Source: Olivibacter sp. SDN3 (GTDB lineage Bacteria > Bacteroidota > Bacteroidia > Sphingobacteriales > Sphingobacteriaceae). From it: DNA of 64,000 bases. The number at the start of each line of letters is the position of its first letter. Position 1 is the first letter of the stretch. The stretch is from NCBI RefSeq assembly GCF_014334135.1, contig NZ_CP060497.1, positions 5,456,001 to 5,520,000 on the forward strand. The letters are read 5' to 3'. The notes below the pieces were generated by a model that had not been told where the DNA came from, ran no database searches, and was given only the letters and a program-made list of their open reading frames with translations. Below, one piece after another: positions 37,742 to 48,325 of this stretch. Position numbers and translations under genes: made by a program.

Positions 37742-39919
37742 CTATGCCGGCACTTTGCGTTGCGTCTCCCGCTCCCAGAAACGATGTTTGGCAATAGCAC
37801 GTGCGTAACTGGATGTAAAAGCCTTCAAATCGTCCATGTGAATAAGTACGCCGATAGTTTCATCGCTTGAGAGCTGTTTATTATTACCTGCAGATTTTCC
37901 TAAATAGGTATCTGCAAGCAAAACCGTCGCCTCCTCAGCAGCACCAATCGTTTTACAATGTCTATATGCTTCATTAATAAAATGAATTGCATCTGGCTCA
38001 TTCTTCAGTGCCGCAATACTTTCACTGCCCCCAGGTATATAAACTGCATCAAAAAGAACAGAGCTTGCTGTCAAAAAGCTATATTGAACCGCTATAGACT
38101 TGTTCTTAGCAGTAACTACTTCACCTAATTTTGGAGCGATAACTTCAACCATTGCACCATCCTTTTCTAATGATTTCTTCACTGTCTCAAAAGAAATATC
38201 ATCTACCCCTTTAGCTATCAAGAAAGCAATCTTGCGAGTAGCGATGGTGTCTTTAACCGTGTTAGACATACTTAAAGCGGGCGATTGATCAATCACCGGT
38301 TTTACCTTTTTGGGTTCGTATTTCTTTTTATCGGCGTCAGCCGGTATTCCCTGGTTAATTGGTTTTTCGGGTTTCTTAGGTACCGCCATTCCTAAATTAT
38401 TTGCAACAGCTTTTGCTAGGGAAAGATCTACCTGCGTCAATATACCCAACATACGGCTTCTGATTTCCGGATAGTTTACTTTACCCAATTCGAAACTAAA
38501 GGCGTCGATGATATGTTGCTGTTCGGGGGCAGACTGACTTTGATAGAAGAGCGTCGCCTGACTAAAATGATCAGAGAAACTGACACTTCTGTCCCTCACT
38601 TTATGTGCGTCAACTTTCTCCGGGTACGAAGAAAAACCTCCGTCGGCAATCATGGCCTGATAGGGACAGCCACCACCTATACTGTTAGGCTGATAGCTGG
38701 TAACACCTTTATTGATTGTTTGCCGCATATGACCATCTCGCTGATTGTTGTGTACCGGTGCAGTTGAGCGATTGATAGGTATCTCATGAAAGTTTGGACT
38801 TCCTAGACGGCTCAGCTGCGTATCGGTATAGGAGAATAGGCGACCTTGTAAAAGTGGGTCGTTGGTAAAGTCTATTCCTGGCACTAAATGGCCTGGATGA
38901 AAGGCTACCTGTTCTGTTTCTGCAAAAAAGTTATCCGGATTTCTGTTTAATGTTAGTTTACCGATTCTTTGAACCGGCACGATCTCTTCCGGGATAATTT
39001 TCGTCGGATCCAGTAAATCGAAGGGGTATTTGTGTTCATCTTCTTCCGGAATCAATTGAACACCGAATTCCCACTCGGGAAAATCGCCATGCTCAATGGC
39101 TTCCCACAGATCCCTCCGGTGGAAATCTGGATCATTGCCAGATATCTTCTGCGCTTCATCCCAAGCTACGGAGTGAACGCCTAATAACGGTTTCCAATGA
39201 AATTTAACGAAGGTCGATTTCCCTTTGGCATTGATAAAGCGAAAGGTGTGCACGCCAAACCCTTCCATCATGCGTAAGCTTCTTGGAATAGCTCGATCAG
39301 ACATCGCCCACATGATCATATGCGTAGATTCAGGCATCAGTGAGATAAAGTCCCAAAAAGTGTCATGTGCCGAAGCCGCTTGCGGAATTTCATTATGAGG
39401 TTCTGGTTTTACTGCATGTATAAGATCAGGGAACTTCATGGCATCCTGAATAAAAAATACCGGTATATTATTCCCTACCAGATCAAAAATTCCTTCATCC
39501 GTGTAAAATTTGACAGCAAAACCACGAACATCTCTAGCCAGATCGCTAGATCCCTTGGATCCAGCAACGGTAGAGAAGCGGACAAATACAGCGGTCTGTT
39601 TATTCGTATCTTGCAAAAAACCCGCCTTGGTATAATCACTCATTGATTTATACAATTGAAATATTCCATGAGCACCTTCTCCTCTTGCATGCACAATACG
39701 TTCGGGGATACGTTCATGATCAAAATGCGTAATCTTTTCACGTAAAATAAAGTCCTCCAGCAATGATGGCCCTCTTTCCCCTGCTTTCAGCGAATTTTGA
39801 TTATCGTTGATACGTAGGCCCTGATTTGTTGTCAAAAATTGGTCGTGCCCATCTTCCGTGTGCGGAGCCAAATTTTCCTGTTTTAAATTTCTTGGATTTC
39901 CCTTCGATTTCCTTGCCAT
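37742..39919 (-). CDS. katE: Large-subunit catalase (HPII type)
   Basis: This 725-residue enzyme converts hydrogen peroxide to water and oxygen. Heme-catalase residues are visible: His77 in [12 protein letters not shown], Asn150 in [14 protein letters not shown], and the proximal Tyr364 in [14 protein letters not shown]. After about residue 550 a flavodoxin-like/DJ-1-type domain follows ([14 protein letters not shown]...[14 protein letters not shown]), as in E. coli HPII. There is no signal peptide. It is divergent from the O-methyltransferase gene. Confidence 0.96.
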   Translation of the reverse strand: MARKSKGNPRNLKQENLAPHTEDGHDQFLTTNQGLRINDNQNSLKAGERGPSLLEDFILREKITHFDHERIPERIVHARGEGAHGIFQLYKSMSDYTKAGFLQDTNKQTAVFVRFSTVAGSKGSSDLARDVRGFAVKFYTDEGIFDLVGNNIPVFFIQDAMKFPDLIHAVKPEPHNEIPQAASAHDTFWDFISLMPESTHMIMWAMSDRAIPRSLRMMEGFGVHTFRFINAKGKSTFVKFHWKPLLGVHSVAWDEAQKISGNDPDFHRRDLWEAIEHGDFPEWEFGVQLIPEEDEHKYPFDLLDPTKIIPEEIVPVQRIGKLTLNRNPDNFFAETEQVAFHPGHLVPGIDFTNDPLLQGRLFSYTDTQLSRLGSPNFHEIPINRSTAPVHNNQRDGHMRQTINKGVTSYQPNSIGGGCPYQAMIADGGFSSYPEKVDAHKVRDRSVSFSDHFSQATLFYQSQSAPEQQHIIDAFSFELGKVNYPEIRSRMLGILTQVDLSLAKAVANNLGMAVPKKPEKPINQGIPADADKKKYEPKKVKPVIDQSPALSMSNTVKDTIATRKIAFLIAKGVDDISFETVKKSLEKDGAMVEVIAPKLGEVVTAKNKSIAVQYSFLTASSVLFDAVYIPGGSESIAALKNEPDAIHFINEAYRHCKTIGAAEEATVLLADTYLGKSAGNNKQLSSDETIGVLIHMDDLKAFTSSYARAIAKHRFWERETQRKVPA

Positions 39920-40116
39920 AACTGTTTAATTTATATAAGCTTTCAGTAGTTAGTGAGTTGGTAAAAACACCTGAACGTTTAAAAAGTTCATACTTTCTCT
40001 AATCAAATTTTAATTCGATCGATCAGCTTTCGACATATCGGGCGCACGATGCTATTGTCGGCAATTTATCACGCTATTTTCCTATATTAGTTTTTTTAAA
40101 AATGACATAAGTAAAC

Positions 40117-40782
40117 ATGGACAATAAGTTATTTGCGCTTGTAGATCACTATATTAGTGAGCGCGTCGCACCCGAAGATGAAATATTAAAAGCAGTAAAT
40201 ACTTCTATTGAAAAGCATGGTATCCCTCAGATAAGCGTTTCTGCCAGTCAGGGCAAACTACTGCAGGTATTAGCGAAGTTAACTAAGGCGACAAAAATAC
40301 TTGAGTTAGGAACGTTAGCGGGCTATAGCACGATATGGTTGGCACGTGCGCTGCCTCTAGGAGGAAAACTCATTACAATTGAATTTAGCGAAAAGCATGC
40401 TCGGGTAGCACAAGAGAACATCAATAAAGCAAAACTCCAAGATCTTGTAGATATACGCATTGGTAAAGCTTTAGACATTCTGCCACAGATCGAAAACAAT
40501 AAGGAAGGTCCTTTTGACCTCATATTTATAGATGCCGATAAGCCCCCCTACCTTGAATATTTCGATTGGGCAATCAAACTGGCCAGACCCGGGACCTTAA
40601 TTATTGCAGATAACGTGATTAGAGAAGGACAGGTACTTGATCCCGACAGTACAGATGACAAAGTAATTGGTGTTCATAAGCTGAACGAATCCTTACGCAA
40701 TCATCCGAAAGTATTTTCAACTATTATACAAACGGTTGGCGCAAAAGAGCATGACGGGATGGTTCTGGCTCTTGTAGAATAG
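40117..40782 (+). CDS. O-methyltransferase, COMT/CCoAOMT-like (family 3)
   Basis: The 221-residue SAM-dependent enzyme shows motif I ILELGTLAGYSTIWLARALP (61-80). The metal-binding set of this family is also present: Asp139 in FIDADK and Asp165-Asn166 in IIADNVI. Members methylate hydroxyls of catechols or other small phenolics in a Mg-dependent way. It stands alone, divergent from katE, and the physiological substrate is unknown. Confidence 0.9.
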   Translation: MDNKLFALVDHYISERVAPEDEILKAVNTSIEKHGIPQISVSASQGKLLQVLAKLTKATKILELGTLAGYSTIWLARALPLGGKLITIEFSEKHARVAQENINKAKLQDLVDIRIGKALDILPQIENNKEGPFDLIFIDADKPPYLEYFDWAIKLARPGTLIIADNVIREGQVLDPDSTDDKVIGVHKLNESLRNHPKVFSTIIQTVGAKEHDGMVLALVE

Positions 40783-40907
40783 CCGTGCATAAGCGGACAT
40801 TGACTGTCCGTTTTCGAACGGTTAAAAGACAGCCAAGACACCACTACTCGCTGTAATGGTCAGTTTACGGTAATGGCAAACGTATTGTAAAACGTTAATA
40901 AAAAATA

Positions 40908-41666
40908 ATGATGAAACAGAAACTTCAATTGCTGATTACAATTAGCTGTTTTCTTGTGTTTATTTCGGCCGGAAACGCACAGGAAAAACAAGCCATATCG
41001 GTTAGCTCTTTTGAAAAAATAACCGTGAGTCCGCACATAAGCCTGTATTTAGAAGAAGGCGATAAAGAGGAGGCCATCATCAACAATCATGAGGTGCCAC
41101 TTGAAAAAATCAATATTGAAGTAAAAGGTAAAAACCTACTCATTTATCTAGACGATGCAAAAACAACAACCAAACAGGTGAAACGCACCGTTAACGGACA
41201 TTCACAGTCCGTTCCGATCTATAAAGGCACACAGGTGAGTGCGCACATCAGTTATAAAACCCTAAAAAGCCTATCTATCAGAGGGGAAGAAAAGATTACC
41301 TGTATAAGTACTTTAACTGCGGAGAAACTCTCCTTTAACCTATATGGAGAAGCTGCATTATTCATAGACAGCATCCAAACAGATGAATTAAAAGCATTTC
41401 TTTATGGCGACAACCAGATTACCATCAACAAAGGAAATGCGGCGTCACAAATTTTTAAGTCTTATGGAGACAGTAAAGTTGATGTAAAACACCTATCGAA
41501 TGCCTACGCTAAAATTACCTCCTACGGAAGCAATACCTTCACCCTGAATACCAGCGATAAAATAAGTGTTTGGGCATTTGGTGATGCCTTTATCAATTAC
41601 ACAGGAGATCCTGAAATTAAACGATTGATCACTGTAGGCGAGATTAATGTAAAAAAGATGGATTGA
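40908..41666 (+). CDS. Secreted GIN-domain (DUF2807) protein
   Basis: The 252-residue protein has a signal peptide ending FISAGNAQ and then a repetitive beta-helix-like sequence. Short strands alternate with turn residues (FNLYGEAALFIDSIQTDELKAFLYGDNQITI), the pattern of the GIN/DUF2807 head domain common in Bacteroidota. No catalytic motif is seen. It may be exposed on the cell surface or periplasmic. Its stop overlaps a hairpin shared with the convergent M14 gene. Confidence 0.85.
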   Translation: MMKQKLQLLITISCFLVFISAGNAQEKQAISVSSFEKITVSPHISLYLEEGDKEEAIINNHEVPLEKINIEVKGKNLLIYLDDAKTTTKQVKRTVNGHSQSVPIYKGTQVSAHISYKTLKSLSIRGEEKITCISTLTAEKLSFNLYGEAALFIDSIQTDELKAFLYGDNQITINKGNAASQIFKSYGDSKVDVKHLSNAYAKITSYGSNTFTLNTSDKISVWAFGDAFINYTGDPEIKRLITVGEINVKKMD

Positions 41667-41684
41667 GACGCTCTTGCTCAATCC
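41660..41684. terminator. Convergent terminator hairpin (GIN protein / M14 peptidase)
   Basis: GGATTGAG and CTCAATCC form an 8-bp stem spanning both stop codons. It lacks a long T-run and is assigned from position and symmetry. Confidence 0.55.
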
Positions 41685-43390
41685 ACCAATCGTCCTATTG
41701 GATAACGCATATGTGTTTTTTCATAATACGGTGAGCGTTTATAGACCCAATCGAGTTGTGCCCTTGGGTCGTCTTTTAAAGACGGGTTAATCTCTTTTTC
41801 CTTTGCTAATGCGGGGTCTTCTTTTAATAATCTTGCTGCTTCATCTTCAAAAATATACGAAGAAAAATATTCTTTTTGTCCCAGAATAGCATCAAAAAAA
41901 TTCCAATTAAAATAAGAATCTACTCCTTGCGGTTCTAAGGTCTCTATAATATATCGGTTCGCCTTTTGATCGGTATACACGATCACATCTCCTGCATAGA
42001 AAGGAACTTCCTGGTGCTTCGCTGATACTTGCACATCACTGTGTAGGTAATGCCCCTCATAGGGACTAGCAACCGTCTTAAAATCTTTGATATAATACAT
42101 CTCGAGATCGATAATGGTATCTTTCATTAAGGTATCTAACTTTACTCCATTGATACTCAAAAGGTTTATAATTTTTTCATAGGCCTGTGGTATGATATAA
42201 GCCTTTGGTTTTTTAACTTTTACACTTGGCCTATAGCGATCATATAACTTAACTTCCCGGCTGTAAGGTTGTTTACGATCATAATACATACGTTTCATAC
42301 CACTTACTTCACTTGGTTTATATAATGCCTCGTAACCTAAAAAGTCAATCTTGCTAAACTTAGCGGTATCAAGCTCCCAAACTAAAGGAAAAAGATCTTG
42401 CTCTCTTACCGATTGCTTTGCTGCGTCCCTCACTTCCAACAATTTTTCACCTTGCTCAACAGTAATAGCTATCAAGTGTTTCATAAGCGAATAAGTAGAA
42501 GAAACGCGCTCTTTGTACGGCTTCCACATGTGTGTTTCCGGCATATACGCGATAGTATTATGCAAAGCGGCGTAACCTGTAGAATAGCGTGGGTTTTCGA
42601 GATATGCTACGATGCCCGACTCAGGCGTTTCTCCTTTAAAATCAACATATGGTACCAAATGATAATTTTCCTCTTCCATCCGGCGATATAGTTCTTTGGT
42701 ATAATTATCCACCATATAATCTGCCAAAATCGGATTCAATTTATCCCTTTGGGTATCAATCAAGGTCATGGTGTATTGATAATCCGCTCCATTACTCGAA
42801 TGGTTGTCCATGAGCACATCTGGGTCCCAGGTATTAAATAATTGCTGAAAAGCTTTGGAGTTACGAGAATCCGTTTTTATAAAATCACGGTTTAAGTCGA
42901 AGTTCTGGCGGTTTCCCCTAAATCCGTACTGTTCCGGGCCATTTTGGTTTACACGTGACACCCCTCTGTTTAACATTCCATCAATATTGTACACTGGAAT
43001 AAAACAAAGCACTACCCCCTCTGGAACTTGATCTTCTTCCAACAAATCTCTAATCAATAACATCGATGCATCTATTCCCTCTGGTTCACCTGGATGTATG
43101 CCATTATTGAACAGTATCACACTTTTTCCCTTTTTTCTGATAGATAAGGGATCAAAGTCTCCGTCTTTTGACAACACCAACAATTGCAGTGGTTTCCCTA
43201 TGTCTGTTTTTCCGAAAGAGAACAACTTCGCTTGTTTATATTTCTGATCTATCTCTCCATAGAATTGCTGCACTTCCTCATAAGTCGCTGTGGTGTTGCG
43301 GTCAGGATCACGTTCAAAAGCGATACGCTGTGCAAAAACAAAACAAGCGTTTAAAAGAAAAAGACCGATTATGACGACACACTTTCGCAT
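41678..43390 (-). CDS. Secreted M14-family zinc carboxypeptidase
   Basis: From the ATG at 43390 there are 570 residues with a signal sequence (MRKCVVIIGLFLLNACFVFA). The zinc ligands of M14 are visible as His99 and Glu102 (GIHPGEPEG) and His197 (LMDNHSSN). NFDLNRDF supplies the Asn-Arg pair that binds the substrate carboxylate. The frame extends to 43486, but the extra residues would read through the terminator hairpin at 43444-43476, so the shorter start is preferred. The C-terminal half adds about 250 residues beyond the catalytic domain. Substrates may be peptides or peptidoglycan stems. Confidence 0.87.
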   Translation of the reverse strand: MRKCVVIIGLFLLNACFVFAQRIAFERDPDRNTTATYEEVQQFYGEIDQKYKQAKLFSFGKTDIGKPLQLLVLSKDGDFDPLSIRKKGKSVILFNNGIHPGEPEGIDASMLLIRDLLEEDQVPEGVVLCFIPVYNIDGMLNRGVSRVNQNGPEQYGFRGNRQNFDLNRDFIKTDSRNSKAFQQLFNTWDPDVLMDNHSSNGADYQYTMTLIDTQRDKLNPILADYMVDNYTKELYRRMEEENYHLVPYVDFKGETPESGIVAYLENPRYSTGYAALHNTIAYMPETHMWKPYKERVSSTYSLMKHLIAITVEQGEKLLEVRDAAKQSVREQDLFPLVWELDTAKFSKIDFLGYEALYKPSEVSGMKRMYYDRKQPYSREVKLYDRYRPSVKVKKPKAYIIPQAYEKIINLLSINGVKLDTLMKDTIIDLEMYYIKDFKTVASPYEGHYLHSDVQVSAKHQEVPFYAGDVIVYTDQKANRYIIETLEPQGVDSYFNWNFFDAILGQKEYFSSYIFEDEAARLLKEDPALAKEKEINPSLKDDPRAQLDWVYKRSPYYEKTHMRYPIGRLVD

Positions 43391-43443
43391 ATATAGCAGA
43401 TTAAAGATTGCTAAAATAACTATTATACTGCACACCAAAAGAA

Positions 43444-43476
43444 AGAATTCCGATAATGGCATCTTATCGGAATTCT
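43444..43476 (-). terminator. Terminator of the uronic-acid PUL operon
   Basis: A perfect 13-bp inverted repeat (AGAATTCCGATAA/TTATCGGAATTCT, 7-nt loop) lies 14 bp after the GH88 stop and 54 bp before the M14 ATG. It marks the end of the operon that starts at the ECF sigma gene or at susC. Confidence 0.7.
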
Positions 43477-43489
43477 CTCTTGGCATCTG

Positions 43490-44695
43490 TTATTGCAAAC
43501 GCCTTAACTTCATCAAGGATTCTACATAATAATAATCTGCATATATAAGGGGGACATCAATCTCATTACCATGCGGAATACTACCTACGCTATGTTTCAA
43601 GATATAGCCTTGATTAGTACCCAAAGCAGCCCTATAAGGGGGAGCAGATAAGTTATGTATAATTTCCCGGGCAACTATTCGATAGTGTTGTGCCTTTTCC
43701 CCATCCATCACTTCTGCTAAATCAAGCAAACCGGAAGCAATTATAGCAGCGGCAGAAGCATCCCGGTAGGTACTGGGAATGTCTGGCGCATCAAAATCCC
43801 AATAAGGAATTTTATCTTCAGGTAAACGGGGATGATTCAATATATAGTCGGCTATATGTTCTGCTTGCTCCAAATAACGATCAAAACCCGTTTCTCGATA
43901 ACAAAAAGCAAAGCCATATAAGCCCCATGCCTGTCCACGTGACCAAGCCGACTCGTGCGCAAAACCCTGTGCTGTATGTTGGTGGCTCACCACTCCTGTT
44001 TCGGGATCATAATCGACAACGTGGTAGGAGCTGTAATCCGACCGGAAATGATTAGCTAGCGTCTTATCGGCATGTGCTACGGCAATTTTATAAAAGGTAG
44101 AATCGCCAGTAAAATTAAAGGCATTGAACAATAGCTCCAGATTCATCATATTATCAATAATTACCGGATACTTCCATCCACGCTCACTTTGCCAGCTACC
44201 ATCATCCACATTCCAAGATAAGATAGCGCCTACCTTTTCATCATATCTTTTAGTCAGCGACCTAGCCGCTTTCACCATCACCTGCTTATATACAGTGTCT
44301 TGTGTAATGCGATAAGCATTACCGTAACTGCAGTTGATCATAAAGCCAACATCATGGTGCCCATAAAAATCCTTAACAGGCTCCAACAAGCGTGTCCAAT
44401 GAATAGCTTGATTTTTCATTGCCGTATCTTCACTGAATTCATAAATATACCATAAGGTTCCAGGGAAGAAACCACTGGTCCAATCGTAAATATCCGATTG
44501 CGTCATGTTTCCCTGTTCATCCACGGACTTTGGCAACCGGTCTTTTTGCAAGTGGGTTAGGCTATCCAACATATGTTGGGTCTGCCTGTAAGCAAATGTT
44601 AAGTTAGCCGATGTATATCGCATCTGCTGTTTTTGCTGGCTGGTTTGGCAAGATATAAAAATTAAAAAAGAGAAACTATAAAAGATAAATTTCAT
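43490..44695 (-). CDS. Unsaturated glucuronyl hydrolase (GH88), lipoprotein
   Basis: The 401-residue protein begins MKFIFYSFSFLIFISCQTSQ, with a lipobox Cys at 16. GH88 residues are present: Asp71 in YDWTSGFFPGTLWY and Asp181 in VIIDNMMNLELLF match the two catalytic aspartates of Bacillus UGL (D88 and D149). Other family motifs are WSRGQAWGLYGFA and SAAAIIASGLLDLAE. GH88 enzymes hydrolyse the 4,5-unsaturated uronic acid left at the non-reducing end by polysaccharide lyases. The adjacent heparinase-like lyase would provide exactly that substrate. Confidence 0.94.
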   Translation of the reverse strand: MKFIFYSFSFLIFISCQTSQQKQQMRYTSANLTFAYRQTQHMLDSLTHLQKDRLPKSVDEQGNMTQSDIYDWTSGFFPGTLWYIYEFSEDTAMKNQAIHWTRLLEPVKDFYGHHDVGFMINCSYGNAYRITQDTVYKQVMVKAARSLTKRYDEKVGAILSWNVDDGSWQSERGWKYPVIIDNMMNLELLFNAFNFTGDSTFYKIAVAHADKTLANHFRSDYSSYHVVDYDPETGVVSHQHTAQGFAHESAWSRGQAWGLYGFAFCYRETGFDRYLEQAEHIADYILNHPRLPEDKIPYWDFDAPDIPSTYRDASAAAIIASGLLDLAEVMDGEKAQHYRIVAREIIHNLSAPPYRAALGTNQGYILKHSVGSIPHGNEIDVPLIYADYYYVESLMKLRRLQ

Positions 44696-44718
44696 TTTGA
44701 GTTTTGCTGTATAATGAG

Positions 44719-46677
44719 TTATTCTGTTTTCTTCACGGTAAAAACATATCTGCCTTTCTTGTCAGTAGTTTTCGCTGTAAAAGCTATTTTATAAAGTCCT
44801 TCAGGCCAGCTGGCCAGTAACCTGGGATCATCTATTGAAATCTTCTCGATCTTCGGATCGGTAAATAGCTCGGCATCGTACTGCATATATACTGTTTCTT
44901 CTCCTAGTTCTAATTCCAGCAACCCGGTTTTGACCAGCTTGATATTACAGGGGCTTAAAAAATGAATAGCATTTGCTGCATTAAATTCCTCCAGTTCAAA
45001 CTGATCTTGGATAACAAACCCTCGTTTTTTATTCAATTCGTAAGTCCTCTGCCAGTACTTAACAGCCGCTTCTTTTGGGTAGGCGTCCGCAATATCTACC
45101 GAGAATTGTGGATTAGGCCTTACTTTAAAAGATGTATGCTTAGCCCGATAAGTTAAGCCATGCGGTTGCTCAAAACCGTTAACGAGAGGTAGATTATGAT
45201 TACCCGATTGCATCGTCCAGATCTTATAACGTTCACTGCTAAACGTTTGCTTGGTATACGTTCCTACTCCGGCATCTACTAAACAGGGTAATCCATTGTA
45301 ATATAAGATAAAAGTTCCTACGTCATTATGATTATGAAACTCATCGTTATGCCCTCCTTTCGCAGCAAAATAAAATCCGCTTTTGGCGTTTGGGTGTTCC
45401 CTGGCTCCGGCCACTTGTGTTTGTGGAAACCAATAATATCCTACTAATGGTTCAATTGGTTTATCCTGCATTATCCTGGGCATCCATAAAAGATCGTTGA
45501 TCATGGCTGCTACACTGGCATTTGCCAACGTTTTATCTAAGCCTTTCTTTTGTGCATAGAAGCTACCAAAGCCTTTCATCGTTGCATCGCCGATAGCTTC
45601 ACCATAACGATAAACGAGTCCTGCATTAACTCCCCCTTTAGCGCTAGCATCTGCAAAATTTACGAAGTAAGGATCGTCAATGTATACCTGATAAATGTAG
45701 GTTCCGATATTTTTCACCAGCGGATGGTTGTAGATGGCCACTTTGCCTTGTGTGGCCTGTGCCAACAATTCCAGGTACTCGAAAAACTTACCCCCGGCAT
45801 GCGACCAGTACGAGGGGCCTTCATCACAGGCCCCGTCATCATTATAGGAGTTGATGAACTGGTCGACGGATTGCATAGTTTTGCAGGTATATTGTACCCG
45901 CTTATCAGGATCGGTTTCCATCAACAAGATACACTGCAGCACATTGTAATTAATCCATGGATTCCAGTTGTTGACCAAACCTCTGGCGTTATTGGATTTC
46001 TCACCTCCCAAACCCATCCACCACAAGTCGCTACGGTTATAATAAGGATCCAGAATATTCCTTCGTACCTCATGCGCAATGCGCTGTGCAATCAAAGGGC
46101 TAACTTCATCCAAGCGGTCTTTCATAAAATAGTGAATCCAAGACAATAATGCGCCAGTTTCTCCCGAACCTAGATCGATGACCATATTATTGACATCAGG
46201 CAGCTCTATATCTTTTTTTTGTAATCCTAAATGTGCTGAAAGCACCCAGTTACTCTGCTCACAGATTGCCCACACACCGTTAATTATTTGATCTAAAAAG
46301 CGACCTTTTCCGTCTACGAGCTCGGCCATTAACAATGCTTTCAACGCATTTTTCCGGGCGTTATCAGGTTGTTGCATCCGATCTCTACTTCCCGATCTTC
46401 CCAACTCGAGATAATCAGTCGCTTTAATTACTGCCCAATCGAAAGATAGCGCTTTCTCGCCGCGTTTAATTAAGTCTGTCTTGATCTCAACAGGCTGACT
46501 ATCCCAAAACTCCCGATTGTTATACGCCGGAAAATCGACCCATTCCTGCGCATTAGCCAAATGACTTGCCACAGCTTCCAATGGAAAGGTTTTTATCAGT
46601 AAATCACGCTTTTCGGCTGCTATTGCTATTTGAAATAGTAAGCACGTCGCCAATATATATTTCATTGTTTTCATCAT
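44719..46677 (-). CDS. Heparinase II/III-like polysaccharide lyase
   Basis: About 650 residues with a signal peptide ending IAIAAEK, a helical toroid and a C-terminal beta-sandwich. Candidate catalytic residues, numbered from a frame starting two codons upstream, are Tyr292 and His295 in DEGPSYWSHAGGKFFEY and the HNDEFHNHNDVG segment (445-455) with its histidines. WTMQSGNHNLPLVNG is another family motif. The ATG at 46677 overlaps the susD stop by 4 bp; 46683 is an alternative. The lyase should cut a uronic-acid polysaccharide by beta-elimination. I cannot place it in a specific PL family; no sulfatase is nearby, so hyaluronan-like or bacterial polysaccharides are as likely as heparin. Confidence 0.88.
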   Translation of the reverse strand: MMKTMKYILATCLLFQIAIAAEKRDLLIKTFPLEAVASHLANAQEWVDFPAYNNREFWDSQPVEIKTDLIKRGEKALSFDWAVIKATDYLELGRSGSRDRMQQPDNARKNALKALLMAELVDGKGRFLDQIINGVWAICEQSNWVLSAHLGLQKKDIELPDVNNMVIDLGSGETGALLSWIHYFMKDRLDEVSPLIAQRIAHEVRRNILDPYYNRSDLWWMGLGGEKSNNARGLVNNWNPWINYNVLQCILLMETDPDKRVQYTCKTMQSVDQFINSYNDDGACDEGPSYWSHAGGKFFEYLELLAQATQGKVAIYNHPLVKNIGTYIYQVYIDDPYFVNFADASAKGGVNAGLVYRYGEAIGDATMKGFGSFYAQKKGLDKTLANASVAAMINDLLWMPRIMQDKPIEPLVGYYWFPQTQVAGAREHPNAKSGFYFAAKGGHNDEFHNHNDVGTFILYYNGLPCLVDAGVGTYTKQTFSSERYKIWTMQSGNHNLPLVNGFEQPHGLTYRAKHTSFKVRPNPQFSVDIADAYPKEAAVKYWQRTYELNKKRGFVIQDQFELEEFNAANAIHFLSPCNIKLVKTGLLELELGEETVYMQYDAELFTDPKIEKISIDDPRLLASWPEGLYKIAFTAKTTDKKGRYVFTVKKTE

Positions 46678-48314
46678 TGCCATCCTGGATTTTGTTCTAA
46701 CTGATCATTCTGATCGACCTCTGCCTGAGGTATAGGCCATAGGTAATCCCGGGCAGTAAATACCCTTTCTTTCAGTACCCGAGTAGTAAACTCCAAAATA
46801 GGTCCGTTACAAACCTCCTGTGCGATTTTCCACCGACGTACATCACTATAGCTTACACCCTCTGTAGCCAGTTCTACTGCCCGTTCCTTACGGATCCGTT
46901 CACGCATTTCTTCTTTATTGGCCACATAAGTAGGATTACTGCCATCACTATTCTGCAATTCAGGCATACCCGCACGTTGTCGCACTTGATTAATCGCATT
47001 AAACACCTCATTATCTGGGCCACCCAGTGATTCATTTCTTGCTTCGGCATACATCAGTAAGACATCAGCCAAGCGAATCACCGGGAAATCGATAGGACCG
47101 TCTTCACGCATTAAACTTTCATCGCCTATACTGACAAATTTACGCCAAAGGTACAATGCATTCGCATTCCAATTATGCCGAATATGAAAATACGGCTGTA
47201 TATCGTTTACAAAAGGCCAAGCCAATGTATAAGTGACATTATTGGCTCCTAGATAATCAGCATAGGGCGTGATGATGGTTTGCTGCAATCGTGGATCCCG
47301 ACCTTCATATACCGTTTTGATGACATCAGGATCTCTGAACAAAGCATCCCGTTCTTCCAAGCTCATATTCGAATATCCAGAAATAACGTTATCCCATACA
47401 AAAGGTGAACCATCCTCCATTTCATAGCTATCAACCAATATCGGTGAAGGCACTCCATTTGTCCAACAAGAACCTCTAGTAGCTCTGGTTCCCAGGCGGA
47501 AACTTAGATTCTCTCCAAGGCCCTGCACCGCTACATTCTGTATAGAAAAAATGACTTCGCTATTTCTCTCAGTTTCCGACCGGAACAATTCACTATAAAC
47601 AGGATGGAGGCTGTAATCCATTCCCATAACGGTTTTGAAGTCTTCTTCCGCCGATTGCCAATCTCCGGCGTATAAAGCTAGTTTTCCTCTCAAAGCAATA
47701 GCGGCACCTTTTGTTGCCCGCCCAAACTCAGAAGCACTATAAGTTGCCGGTAACAGTGTTTCCGCTGCATCAAGATCTGCTCGAATGAATGCTCGAACCT
47801 CTTCTACCGTGTTACGAGGATTAAACGCTTCATCATAAGCGATCGGCTCTTCATAAATAGGTACACTGCCATAAAAATCGAGAAGATTGAAATAATGCAG
47901 GGCGCGGAGAAAATATGCTTCACCTATTAGCCTATCTTTTAACGTGGGGTCGACAGTCTCCATTGCCGGAATATGAAACAGCGCATCATTTGCGCGTTGT
48001 ATTCCTTTATAAAGTTCACGCCATTTATTCGTATAGGTAGCACTAAAAGTAGTAGCTGTACCTGCCATTTCCTGCTCTAACCGATCGTATCCATAAGCAT
48101 AGGGAGACAGACAATCCAACATATAATATTCCCGGTACACGTTTTCATCCCTCAAATTATTATATATGGCATTAATCCCCATGATCGCCTGCGCTTCTGT
48201 TTGCCACATCTGCTCTTCTCCAATACGATCATAGGGTTGTGTTTCCAATAGGGAACTTTTACATCCTACAATAATAAGCGCCGCAAATAAGATCATATAT
48301 TTACATTTCTTCAT
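46674..48314 (-). CDS. SusD/RagB-family glycan-binding lipoprotein of the uronic-acid PUL
   Basis: The protein has a lipoprotein signal, MKKCKYMILFAALIIVGC; a start three codons earlier (48323) is possible. SusD signatures are LLETQPYDRIGEEQMWQTEAQAIMGINAIYNNLR, MRERIRKERAVELATEGVSYSDVRRW and the tail YLWPIPQAEVDQNDQLEQNPGWQ. The gene follows its STN-SusC partner by 11 bp and overlaps the lyase gene. It should bind the uronate-containing polysaccharide at the surface. Confidence 0.93.
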   Translation of the reverse strand: MKKCKYMILFAALIIVGCKSSLLETQPYDRIGEEQMWQTEAQAIMGINAIYNNLRDENVYREYYMLDCLSPYAYGYDRLEQEMAGTATTFSATYTNKWRELYKGIQRANDALFHIPAMETVDPTLKDRLIGEAYFLRALHYFNLLDFYGSVPIYEEPIAYDEAFNPRNTVEEVRAFIRADLDAAETLLPATYSASEFGRATKGAAIALRGKLALYAGDWQSAEEDFKTVMGMDYSLHPVYSELFRSETERNSEVIFSIQNVAVQGLGENLSFRLGTRATRGSCWTNGVPSPILVDSYEMEDGSPFVWDNVISGYSNMSLEERDALFRDPDVIKTVYEGRDPRLQQTIITPYADYLGANNVTYTLAWPFVNDIQPYFHIRHNWNANALYLWRKFVSIGDESLMREDGPIDFPVIRLADVLLMYAEARNESLGGPDNEVFNAINQVRQRAGMPELQNSDGSNPTYVANKEEMRERIRKERAVELATEGVSYSDVRRWKIAQEVCNGPILEFTTRVLKERVFTARDYLWPIPQAEVDQNDQLEQNPGWQ

Positions 48315-48325
48315 GGTAATCATAT

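Noticed and set aside
45550-46149. 199-codon plus-strand open frame opposite the heparinase-like gene
   Set aside because: It is the complement of conserved lyase coding sequence and has no recognisable domain.
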